A stretch of DNA of 9,158 nucleotides from positions 1 to 9,158 of the forward strand of contig CALYQE010000078.1 in assembly GCA_945281075.1 (NCBI GenBank), read 5' to 3'. The notes under the pieces were generated by a model. It was not told the DNA's origin, made no database searches, and worked only from the letters and a program-made list of their open reading frames with translations. The DNA comes from an uncultured Lactobacillus sp. GTDB taxonomy: Bacteria; Bacillota; Bacilli; Lactobacillales; Lactobacillaceae. The position numbers and the translations under genes are program-made. Shown here in pieces: positions 1 through 5,985 of the stretch (position 1 is the first letter of the stretch; every line of letters begins with the position of its first letter).

Positions 1-259
1 AAAAGACAAGGGGAAATTAATTCCACGTACCCACTCAAAATAGATTGAAAAATGAATTTTTTAGAAACGGTTAAGGTAATAGTTTGCATTGTAGTAGTCA
101 GACCTTTTCTTTCCTTTACGTATTCCCTGCTTGTTATACATATATGAATTATGATTTAAATTGATTTTAGCTGATTCAAAACAAGCTCAATTAACTAATT
201 CAGCGATATTATTTCAAATATACGAAATTGTCTGCTAAGTTAATGTAGTTTTACACCAG
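1..259. other. AT-rich upstream region with no supported gene; possible minus-strand gene remnant
   Basis: I see no ORF with a start and a ribosome binding site in this stretch on either strand. The only protein-like signal is on the minus strand. Reading leftward from about 240, one frame gives a basic, Asn/Tyr-rich tail ending at a TAA (complement of 61-63). It is open for about 41 codons from position 186, but TGA interrupts it at 187-189 and two more stops lie further upstream (complement of 214-216 and 235-237). Near its end it reads GIRKGKKRSDYYNANYYL. It could be the decayed 3' end of a gene, or chance translation of AT-rich DNA. I do not recognise a family. Confidence 0.25.
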
Positions 260-305
260 AATAATACCAAAGAAGTATAAAAATATTTCTTTGGTATTAT
301 TTTTT
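260..305 (+). terminator. Strong rho-independent terminator upstream of the operon
   Basis: A 15-nt arm AATAATACCAAAGAA (260-274) is perfectly complementary to TTCTTTGGTATTATT (287-301). The helix continues inward through one G-U pair (275/286) and three A-T pairs (276-278 with 283-285) to an AAAA loop at 279-282. That makes a 19-bp stem, and the T-run 300-305 follows directly. On the minus strand no T-run follows the stem, so it works for + strand transcripts. No + strand gene ends in the 259 bases before it, so it either ends a transcript with a long 3' UTR coming from outside the window or acts in a leader upstream of the regulator. Confidence 0.88.
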
Positions 306-360
306 GAAAATATATTGCAAATACAACTTTTTGCACCAAAGGTACTGAATAAAATTGGAA

Positions 361-389
361 TTCTTTTTATGATGACGCTTACATATAAT
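361..389 (+). promoter_or_regulatory. Putative promoter of the operon (weak -35, perfect -10)
   Basis: A perfect TATAAT lies at 384-389, 25 nt before the regulator's ATG. At 17-bp spacing the -35 position (361-366) reads TTCTTT, a poor match to TTGACA. Transcription would start near 395-397 and leave a short leader carrying the AAAGGAG ribosome binding site (400-406). A weak -35 with a perfect -10 suits a promoter that needs an activator, plausibly the PRD regulator encoded just downstream. This is inferred from sequence only. Confidence 0.6.
369..384 (+). promoter_or_regulatory. Probable cre (catabolite responsive element) for CcpA
   Basis: ATGATGACGCTTACAT matches the Gram-positive cre consensus WTGNNARCGNWWWCAW at every fixed or degenerate position except one (G instead of A at 374). 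It lies between the putative -35 and -10 boxes and touches the first base of TATAAT, so bound CcpA/HPr-Ser46-P would block RNA polymerase. This placement is typical of repression by preferred sugars and fits a catabolic operon. Confidence 0.68.
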
Positions 390-398
390 TTATATGTA
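380..398. repeat. Perfect 9-1-9 palindrome over the -10 box (candidate operator)
   Basis: TACATATAATTTATATGTA is a perfect inverted repeat, with TACATATAA (380-388) and TTATATGTA (390-398) around a central T (389). It covers the TATAAT box and the predicted transcription start, and it overlaps the 3' end of the cre-like site. It could be an operator for a dimeric DNA-binding protein. AT-rich sequence produces such palindromes more easily than balanced sequence, so binding is only a hypothesis. Confidence 0.4.
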
Positions 399-414
399 GA
401 AAGGAGTAAGCAAA

Positions 415-2277
415 ATGACTCTTATTTCTCGACAAGTTAATATTGCAACCACTCTTCTCAATAATCCGCAGATCTATAAAGTCAAAGATTTATCCCAAAA
501 ATATGGAGTTTCGACCAGAACTCTTAGAAATGATCTTAATAAAATAGCTAGATGGGTAAATACACAACCGGGTTGTCAATATCAAACTAAACCTGGTAAA
601 GGGATTTGGATAAGTTTTGCTGGTGATTCGGATCGAAAAAAAGCAATTGTTTCTTTACAAACGATTGCCAATGAAGAAGATAGAGCCTCTAATTATTTAA
701 CGCCCAATCAAAGAAAATGGAAAATTCTCACGAAACTGGTTTTTTCTGACCAATATATAACTGGAAAAAAGTTAGCACAATTGTTGGGCGTATCAAGTAA
801 TACTTTTTTATCTGATCTTGGCAATGCCAAACGAGAAACGGAAAAATTCAATTTGGAGCTTATCAGCAAAAATTATTATGGTTATTCAATAGTAGGACAA
901 GAGATTAATCGGAGAGCTTTGATGGAATACATTCTTCAACAACAGATTAATATATATTCATATGGAGCGAGCAATTTGATGGATATGCTAACGAATATTT
1001 TAACTAAAGTGCTTAATAACAGTTATCTTCCTGAGGAAGTTAATCAGTTGATTAATTACATTGCCTTAATTCTGTCAGACAAAATTGATGAATCAGAATC
1101 ATTTGATTCTGTCATAAACCTAAATGTGACCAAGTCAATGATCAATCGGTTGACAATTATTATTTTTGAAGAACGAAGAAAAAAGCAGATTAAAATCAGC
1201 ACTGATAGCCGAAAACTAAATGCAAAACAAATTTGGTATAGAGATATTTATCGCTTGGTTAGCAAATCTTTTGGACTAAGACCGTCATTTAATGAAGAAC
1301 AGTATTTCATTTTTGGAGTAAAGCTGATAGAAGCAGACGCCAAAACGGATCAAGTTGTTGAAAAAATTATTAATGATGTCGCTACTAAGTTAAATCTACC
1401 TTTGGCAAATGATTTTCAATTACGAGACTCGCTAACTCAGCATTTAATGAGTGAATTAAACCTCAATTATCAGTATTTTAGCGATTACACGCCATTCACT
1501 GACGAAGTAAAAAGTCGGTTTGGTGATCTGTTTGAAGTAGTTAAAAGTGCACTAAAGCAGTACATCTCTCAAAGTCCTTTGATTGTTAGTGATACATTTG
1601 TTACTTTGGTTTCTTTGCATTTTTTAGTTTCGATCAGTGACTTAACGAAGGTAAGGCAAATTCGGGCTTTATATGTGTGCTCCACTGGCTTGGGAGCAAC
1701 AAGGTTACTTGAAAAAACCATTCAAAAAAGAATACCAGCTGTTAGCAGTGTTGGATTTGCTTCAGTTATTAATTACCGGATGAAAATTCAGGAGCTAGAG
1801 CCGGAACTAGTCATCAGTATTTTCCCATTAGAAAAGGTTACGGGCACTACCATTATTCAGGTTAATCCAATTCCTAATGAACAAGATTTATCTTTAATTG
1901 AACAGAAAGTTTCGCAGCTACTCAGGTCTGCTTGTCCAAAAACTGGTTTGCAAATCAAAAATACAATAAAAAGAGAGCGTAGTATCAGTACAACAGAAAA
2001 GGTTCTGTCGTTGGCCTTGGAGGCTTTTATCGAAGTTAATGATTATTTGATCGACCGAATCAGTAAAAAATATCAGAAGGCTTTTATGATCCATGTTCAA
2101 CTGGCAACAGAAAGGATTTATTTTGACAAGCAGTATGACATAAAACCTAGCGCAAAGCAGACTGGTAAGTTTCTTAAGGAAGATATTAATAAGTTGAAAG
2201 AAATTTACCAAGCTTTGAATTTGGAAATAAACATTAGTGAAATTTTAGCAATTTTACGATATACGTTATTGAATTAA
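415..2277 (+). CDS. PRD-containing transcriptional regulator (BglG/MtlR-like), HTH-HTH-PRD-PRD-EIIB-PRD
   Basis: This is a DNA-binding activator of the PTS-controlled PRD family, likely regulating this operon. Two helix-turn-helix domains are seen at about 5-60 (recognition stretch GVSTRTLRNDL) and 100-160 (GVSSNTFLSDL). Two PRDs span about 165-410. An EIIB-like domain follows at about 416-505 with the phosphocysteine motif CSTGLGATR (Cys422). The C-terminal 100 residues look like a third PRD, with His560 in the HVQLATER motif. PRD2 keeps both expected histidines (His343, His402), whereas PRD1 has Tyr215 at the first and no His near 294-305. There is no EIIA domain, unlike MtlR or LicR. PRD-type antiterminators carry an RNA-binding domain instead of HTHs, so a transcription activator is favoured. 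The start has AAAGGAG at 400-406. The next gene follows after 17 nt. Confidence 0.88.
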   Translation: MTLISRQVNIATTLLNNPQIYKVKDLSQKYGVSTRTLRNDLNKIARWVNTQPGCQYQTKPGKGIWISFAGDSDRKKAIVSLQTIANEEDRASNYLTPNQRKWKILTKLVFSDQYITGKKLAQLLGVSSNTFLSDLGNAKRETEKFNLELISKNYYGYSIVGQEINRRALMEYILQQQINIYSYGASNLMDMLTNILTKVLNNSYLPEEVNQLINYIALILSDKIDESESFDSVINLNVTKSMINRLTIIIFEERRKKQIKISTDSRKLNAKQIWYRDIYRLVSKSFGLRPSFNEEQYFIFGVKLIEADAKTDQVVEKIINDVATKLNLPLANDFQLRDSLTQHLMSELNLNYQYFSDYTPFTDEVKSRFGDLFEVVKSALKQYISQSPLIVSDTFVTLVSLHFLVSISDLTKVRQIRALYVCSTGLGATRLLEKTIQKRIPAVSSVGFASVINYRMKIQELEPELVISIFPLEKVTGTTIIQVNPIPNEQDLSLIEQKVSQLLRSACPKTGLQIKNTIKRERSISTTEKVLSLALEAFIEVNDYLIDRISKKYQKAFMIHVQLATERIYFDKQYDIKPSAKQTGKFLKEDINKLKEIYQALNLEINISEILAILRYTLLN

Positions 2278-2294
2278 AAAGAGATGGTAACTAG

Positions 2295-2657
2295 ATGCAG
2301 GTAGCACTATATAAAGAACTTGAAAGTTATATTAAAGATAGTAAATATCAAGAAAGCCTAAAACAGTTAATGGATTATGTTATTTTATTGATCGATGAAA
2401 ACAAACTGCATCCCAGTACATTGGAAATAAAAATACTTGGCAATCATTTATCTGAAATGGTTAATCGTGCTGAAAATAATGAAAAGCTCGCACCAGTTGA
2501 TAAGCAAATTTTTGCTAATGTCAGAGACTGTTCATTGGCTTTGTCGCAAAAGATTGTAGATTATATTACAAAAAATATTGGTCAGTTGGCGGAATCAGAA
2601 AAATATGTTTTGTCAATCCATTTTGAAAATATGATTGAAACTAAGGAGGAAAAATAA
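2295..2657 (+). CDS. Stand-alone PRD domain protein (EF_0829/AHA_3910-like family)
   Basis: This 120-aa soluble, mostly helical protein consists of a single PTS regulation domain with no DNA-binding, RNA-binding or EII domain. Both phosphorylatable histidines expected of a PRD are present: His51 in NHLSEMVNR and His109 in the E-x6-H pattern ending SIHFENM. As recalled, a free PRD of this type (annotated from Enterococcus faecalis EF_0829 and Aeromonas AHA_3910) always travels with the SFCGS/DUF4310-4312 genes found next door. Its role is unknown. It may sense or relay HPr/EIIB phosphorylation for the upstream regulator, or be a subunit of the putative transporter. The ribosome binding site is weak (AAAGAGA at 2278-2284). 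The following gene starts 2 nt after its stop, so the two are probably translationally coupled. Confidence 0.82.
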   Translation: MQVALYKELESYIKDSKYQESLKQLMDYVILLIDENKLHPSTLEIKILGNHLSEMVNRAENNEKLAPVDKQIFANVRDCSLALSQKIVDYITKNIGQLAESEKYVLSIHFENMIETKEEK

Positions 2658-2659
2658 AA

Positions 2660-3031
2660 ATGCTGACAATTGTTGTTGCAGACCGAATGGGTAAAGGAAA
2701 AAACGTGGTCGCCGGAATTGAAAAAGCTGGTGCTAAAGCAATTTTGATTCCAGGGATTGGTGCGGACATGAAACTAGGAGATGTTATGCATAAGGAAAAT
2801 GCCGATTTCGGTATTTCATTTTGCGGCAGTGGTGGTGCGGGAGCAATTATTGCCAATAACAAGTATGGTTTTCCTGAAAGACACGGCATGCGCTCGATCA
2901 CCCAGGGGATCACGGCAATTAATGAAGGTAAAAAAGTTTTAGGATTTGGCTTTATGGATAAAGAAGAACTTGGAGCTGAATTAGTTAAAGCAATTAATAA
3001 AAAATATCCTGATAAACTTTGGGAGAAATAA
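2660..3031 (+). CDS. Glycine-rich SFCGS family protein (EF_0830/AHA_3911-like), possibly EIIB-like
   Basis: This is a small soluble protein of 123 aa, full length for the family. The diagnostic motif SFCGSGGAGA is at residues 53-62, with Cys55 as the only cysteine. Strand-helix alternation (LTIVVADRMGKGKNVVAGIEKAGAKAILI) suggests a compact alpha/beta fold. The biochemical function is not established. Its size, single conserved cysteine in a glycine-rich loop and position before two membrane proteins resemble a PTS EIIB subunit. However, the cysteine is central rather than following the first strand as in classical EIIBs, so this is inference. An alternative is a sugar-phosphate-binding or isomerase-like fold. 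The start is well set by AAGGAGGA at 2643-2650. Its TAA overlaps the next ATG (TAATG). Confidence 0.85.
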   Translation: MLTIVVADRMGKGKNVVAGIEKAGAKAILIPGIGADMKLGDVMHKENADFGISFCGSGGAGAIIANNKYGFPERHGMRSITQGITAINEGKKVLGFGFMDKEELGAELVKAINKKYPDKLWEK

Positions 3032-3405
3032 TGGATAACTTAATTTATGAAAAAGACAAATTGATTTTCGTTAGTGGCAGGGCCAAGGACAAAAAAACCG
3101 CTTTTACCAGTGCACTTAATAAAGTGGTGCAACAAGTGATCAGCGAAAAAATAGATCTTGTTTTCAGGATAGAGCCTATCTCATTTACTGTTGAACAGCT
3201 TAAAGAAATCAATAAAAAAGAATATTTTTGCTATTTCTTTTTTCCGCGAATTTGTCAGTCCTATGAAGTTAAGCTCAAAGTCCTAGTTCATTTGAAATGC
3301 GTAGCAATTGAAGATGCGATTTGTCAAAAAATTGAAATGGGAAATCAGGCAAATTTGCTTAAAGCGGCAGGAGGTAAAGATGCACATTTTTACAATTCTA
3401 GGTGA
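3031..3405 (+). CDS. DUF4312 family protein (EF_0831/AHA_3912-like)
   Basis: This 124-aa soluble protein has unknown function. I choose the ATG at 3031 over the in-frame ATG at 3019: the later start has GGGAGAA at 3021-3027 as ribosome binding site and gives a TAATG junction with the SFCGS gene. Visible features are a K/A-rich N-terminal helix (about 18-38), the RIEP motif at 46-49, and a Phe/Tyr-rich strand around YFCYFFFPR (65-73). Four cysteines (67, 75, 90, 98) are present, but I cannot say whether they are conserved. Its constant company in related clusters is SFCGS, DUF4311 and DUF4310, so it is probably a cytoplasmic subunit of the same complex. Its 3' end overlaps the next gene by 26 nt. 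Confidence 0.82.
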   Translation: MDNLIYEKDKLIFVSGRAKDKKTAFTSALNKVVQQVISEKIDLVFRIEPISFTVEQLKEINKKEYFCYFFFPRICQSYEVKLKVLVHLKCVAIEDAICQKIEMGNQANLLKAAGGKDAHFYNSR

Positions 3406-4153
3406 ATCATTGATTATTGGTGGTCTTGTAGGTCTAGCCGTTGGCGTTGGTGCAGCACGTATGTTTAATGCCCCAAATGTACAAGCGCTTGGAGCATTTA
3501 GAACGCTAGGTGAAATGAATGCTAGTGAAGGAGATCCGGCCTCACATTTTTCATTCGGTTTAGGTTTTTTCTTTAATGCTTGGGCTTCAACCGTTGCTGC
3601 TGGTTCTTTTACGCAAGATGTCACGCATAGAGTAATCCCCAACTGGGCAGCATCATTACTAATGTTGAAAAATCACCGCGAAGAAGAAATGCAAGATCCT
3701 AAAAAAATGGGGATAGCAAGCGCAATTGTTGGAGCTGTGGTGGTAACATTTTTAAATTTAACGAGTTCTGCCTTACCTCAAGCTCTTCAAATAACTGCAG
3801 TTAAGGTTTTAGTTCCAGCGGCCACTTTATTAATTAATACGGTAATGCCAGTGATTTTTTGGTTAGCAGCCATTGACGGCGGGCAACGCTCGGGCATTTT
3901 TGGCACAATATTTGGCGGTTTTGCTCAGTTGATTATGGGCAATGCTGTCCCTGGAATTGTTTTGGGTATTTTGGTTGGCAAAGGCGTTGAGGAAAGTGGC
4001 TGGAATAAAATTACCAAGATTATTCTTCTAGCCACAATCTTGCTCTTTGTACTGAGTGCTTTTTTCCGAGAAACCGATCTGACTTTGCTTAAACAATTAA
4101 ACCTAAATATTCCTATGTGGTTGAAACAGGCTCATGCTGCCTTTGGTGGCTAA
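3380..4153 (+). CDS. DUF4311 family integral membrane protein (EF_0832/AHA_3913-like), putative transporter subunit
   Basis: This is a 257-aa hydrophobic protein. The ATG at 3380 is preferred because AGGAGG at 3369-3374 precedes it by 5 nt and the product then begins directly with a membrane segment. An in-frame ATG at 3308 would add 24 charged residues and overlap DUF4312 much further. About six transmembrane stretches are visible (roughly 5-27, 56-76, 111-130, 137-162, 175-198, 204-224). Glycine-rich helices (GGLVGLAVGVGAA, GTIFGGFAQLIMG) recall permease packing. A charged loop at 97-110 (KNHREEEMQDPKK) lies between segments. Function is unknown. With DUF4310 it likely forms the membrane part of an uncharacterised carrier. 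I see no similarity to classical EIIC signatures. Confidence 0.84.
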   Translation: MHIFTILGESLIIGGLVGLAVGVGAARMFNAPNVQALGAFRTLGEMNASEGDPASHFSFGLGFFFNAWASTVAAGSFTQDVTHRVIPNWAASLLMLKNHREEEMQDPKKMGIASAIVGAVVVTFLNLTSSALPQALQITAVKVLVPAATLLINTVMPVIFWLAAIDGGQRSGIFGTIFGGFAQLIMGNAVPGIVLGILVGKGVEESGWNKITKIILLATILLFVLSAFFRETDLTLLKQLNLNIPMWLKQAHAAFGG

Positions 4154-4175
4154 ATAGGACTGAAAGGAGGTAAAC

Positions 4176-4853
4176 ATGGATAAAGAGAATTTAAAGGACA
4201 AAGAGTTGGAACTCAAAAATGCTAAGAGCTTTTGGTATGCAGATTGGAGCTTTCCCTTAATTGTTGGCATGATGTCGGCCGGAGTTTTTGCTGGAACTTC
4301 AATGTACTTTAATTATGGTACAGGAGCTTTCAATGAGGTGGCATTTGTCGCAATGCTAAAGGCTGGCATGACTGGAGGATCATATGGCGCTTGTGCAGCA
4401 TTTGGTGCTAGTTTTCTTTTTGCCAGAATTCTCGAAGGGTCACTTGATGGTATTTTTGATTTAGGTGGCTCAATTTTAACGGGGGTAGGCTTAGGAATAC
4501 CAGCTATTTTATTAAGCATGAATATTACAGCTCCAATTAAAAGTTTTCCACTAGCTCTGTTAACCGGAGGAATTATCGGTATTGCGATAGGCTTGATTAT
4601 TTATGGAATTAGACATTTTACGTTGAAACAAGCAAATTCAACTTTTGGCGCTGACATTATGATGGGGGCGGGTAATGAGACAGGACGCTTCCTTGGTCCA
4701 TTAATAATTATTTCAGCTGTTCAGGCATCTATTCCGATAGGTTTGGGTGCGATAATTGGCGCGGTAATTTTTTATGCTTGGAAAAAACCGATAACGGGTG
4801 GTGCAATAATTGGTGCAATGATTGCTGGATTATTTTTTCCAATAAAAGTTTAA
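4176..4853 (+). CDS. DUF4310 family integral membrane protein (EF_0833/AHA_3914-like), putative transporter subunit
   Basis: This 225-aa membrane protein has a charged cytoplasmic-type N-terminus (first 20 residues, KDKELELK) and about six hydrophobic segments (roughly 27-46, 62-84, 96-114, 124-145, 172-199, 206-224). The helices are unusually rich in Gly and Ala. A conserved-looking polar stretch, GADIMMGAGNETGRFLGP at about 158-175, sits between hydrophobic segments and is a candidate substrate-contact loop. The ribosome binding site is excellent (AAAGGAGG at 4163-4170). It lies 22 nt after DUF4311 and 12 nt before the amidohydrolase. It is probably the partner of DUF4311 in one complex. 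The transported substrate is unknown and is inferred from the adjoining enzymes. Confidence 0.84.
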   Translation: MDKENLKDKELELKNAKSFWYADWSFPLIVGMMSAGVFAGTSMYFNYGTGAFNEVAFVAMLKAGMTGGSYGACAAFGASFLFARILEGSLDGIFDLGGSILTGVGLGIPAILLSMNITAPIKSFPLALLTGGIIGIAIGLIIYGIRHFTLKQANSTFGADIMMGAGNETGRFLGPLIIISAVQASIPIGLGAIIGAVIFYAWKKPITGGAIIGAMIAGLFFPIKV

Positions 4854-4865
4854 AGAGGATTAATC

Positions 4866-5984
4866 ATGATTGATTTATATTTGAAAAATGGTATCAGCGT
4901 GGAAGACCAGTCACCGCTTGAAGTTGCTATTTTGGGTAGCAAAATTATAGCTGTTGGTCATCATTTAGAGGGCATAGAAGCTAAAAAGAGCGTTGATCTT
5001 CAGGGAAAATATTTGTCTGCAGGTTGGATTGATGATCATGTTCACTGTTACCAAAACTTAACGCTTTATTATGATGATCCAGATGAGGATGGGTACAAAA
5101 CGGGTGTTACCACAGTCATAGATGCAGGTTCAACTGGAGCAGATAACATTGGTGCTTTTTATGACATCACTAGAAACAAGATCACTAATGTTTTGGCAAT
5201 GATCAATATTGGTAGAACTGGAATTTTGGCTCAAAACGAGTTGGGCGATCTTAGCACAGTGGAAAGAAAGCCACTGATGAAAGCAATTGAAAATTATTCA
5301 TCTTTTATTGTCGGCATTAAAGTTAGAGAAAGCCAATCTGTAGTTATTGACAATGATATTGAACCATTAAAAAAGGCTAAACAATATCAAAAAGAACTTG
5401 GCGGAAATTTTCCGTTAATGGTTCATGTGGGAGCTAATCCACCAGCCTTGAGAGACGTTCTTGCACTTATGGATGACAATGATATTTTAACTCATGGCTA
5501 TAATGGCAAGCCAAATGGTATTTTGGACAAGGCAGGAAACATTCAACAATTTGTCATAGAAGCTTATCGACGAGGAGTTGTTTTTGATGTTGGCCACGGT
5601 ACAGATAGTTTTAATTTCCATACGTTTGAGATAGCTAATCAAGCAGGTTTAATACCTTTCTCAATCAGTACTGATATATATAACAAAAATAGGCTCAATG
5701 GTCCTGTTTATAACATGGCCACAACTTTAGAAAAATTTTTAACCTTTGGCTATTCATTAAAAGATGTGGTGGAAAAAGTAACTATTGCTCCAGCTGCCAA
5801 TTTTAACCTTGTGAATAAGGGACAGATTCGTCCAGGCTATGATGCCGATTTAACTGTTTTTGAGCTGGTACATCATGAGGATGTCATGTTGACTGATTCT
5901 AACAAGCATCACAAAGTCGGCAAGCAAAAGATTTGTCCAAAGATGGTAGTAGTCATGGGGAAGGAATATGAAATTGGAGAATGA
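4866..5984 (+). CDS. Amidohydrolase/deacetylase family metallohydrolase (EF_0837/AHA_3915-like)
   Basis: This 372-aa cytoplasmic enzyme belongs to the amidohydrolase superfamily, which hydrolyses C-N bonds with one or two divalent metals in a TIM barrel. The metal-site residues are in order: DHVH (His58, His60) after the first barrel strand; Lys152 in GIKVR, a candidate carboxylated lysine bridge; His187 in MVHVG; His210 in ILTHGYNG; and Asp270 in ISTDIYN. The N- and C-terminal parts (about 1-50, 320-372, including GYDADLTVFE) form the usual beta-sandwich. Dihydroorotase-like and N-acyl-amino acid deacetylase-like relatives exist. Followed by an ammonia-lyase and an aldolase, it most likely releases the amino group of an N-acylated amino-sugar acid. 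The exact substrate is unproven. RBS AGAGGA is at 4854-4859. Confidence 0.87.
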   Translation: MIDLYLKNGISVEDQSPLEVAILGSKIIAVGHHLEGIEAKKSVDLQGKYLSAGWIDDHVHCYQNLTLYYDDPDEDGYKTGVTTVIDAGSTGADNIGAFYDITRNKITNVLAMINIGRTGILAQNELGDLSTVERKPLMKAIENYSSFIVGIKVRESQSVVIDNDIEPLKKAKQYQKELGGNFPLMVHVGANPPALRDVLALMDDNDILTHGYNGKPNGILDKAGNIQQFVIEAYRRGVVFDVGHGTDSFNFHTFEIANQAGLIPFSISTDIYNKNRLNGPVYNMATTLEKFLTFGYSLKDVVEKVTIAPAANFNLVNKGQIRPGYDADLTVFELVHHEDVMLTDSNKHHKVGKQKICPKMVVVMGKEYEIGE

Positions 5985-5985
5985 A

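Noticed and set aside
331..355. Alternative promoter using TTGCAC (331-336) or TTGCAA (315-320) as -35
   Set aside because: No acceptable -10 box lies 16-18 bp downstream of either, whereas TATAAT at 384-389 is perfect.
1918..2211. Minus-strand open frame of 97 codons inside the regulator gene
   Set aside because: It lies wholly opposite a well-supported gene, has no ribosome binding site or recognisable motif and reads as a shadow of the coding strand. The other minus-strand frames at 2641-2913, 3283-3642, 4313-4519, 6217-6477, 6519-6722, 8194-8394 and 8638-8835 are rejected for the same reason.
3308..3379. Longer N-terminus for the DUF4311 protein starting at the ATG at 3308
   Set aside because: It lacks a good ribosome binding site, adds 24 charged residues ahead of a membrane segment and overlaps DUF4312 by about 100 nt. 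AGGAGG sits exactly in front of the ATG at 3380.
5968..5985. Start of the DgaE-like gene at the ATG at 5968
   Set aside because: The AAGGA before it is only 2 nt away. The in-frame ATG at 5986 has GGAG at a normal 6-nt spacing and follows the amidohydrolase stop by 1 nt.
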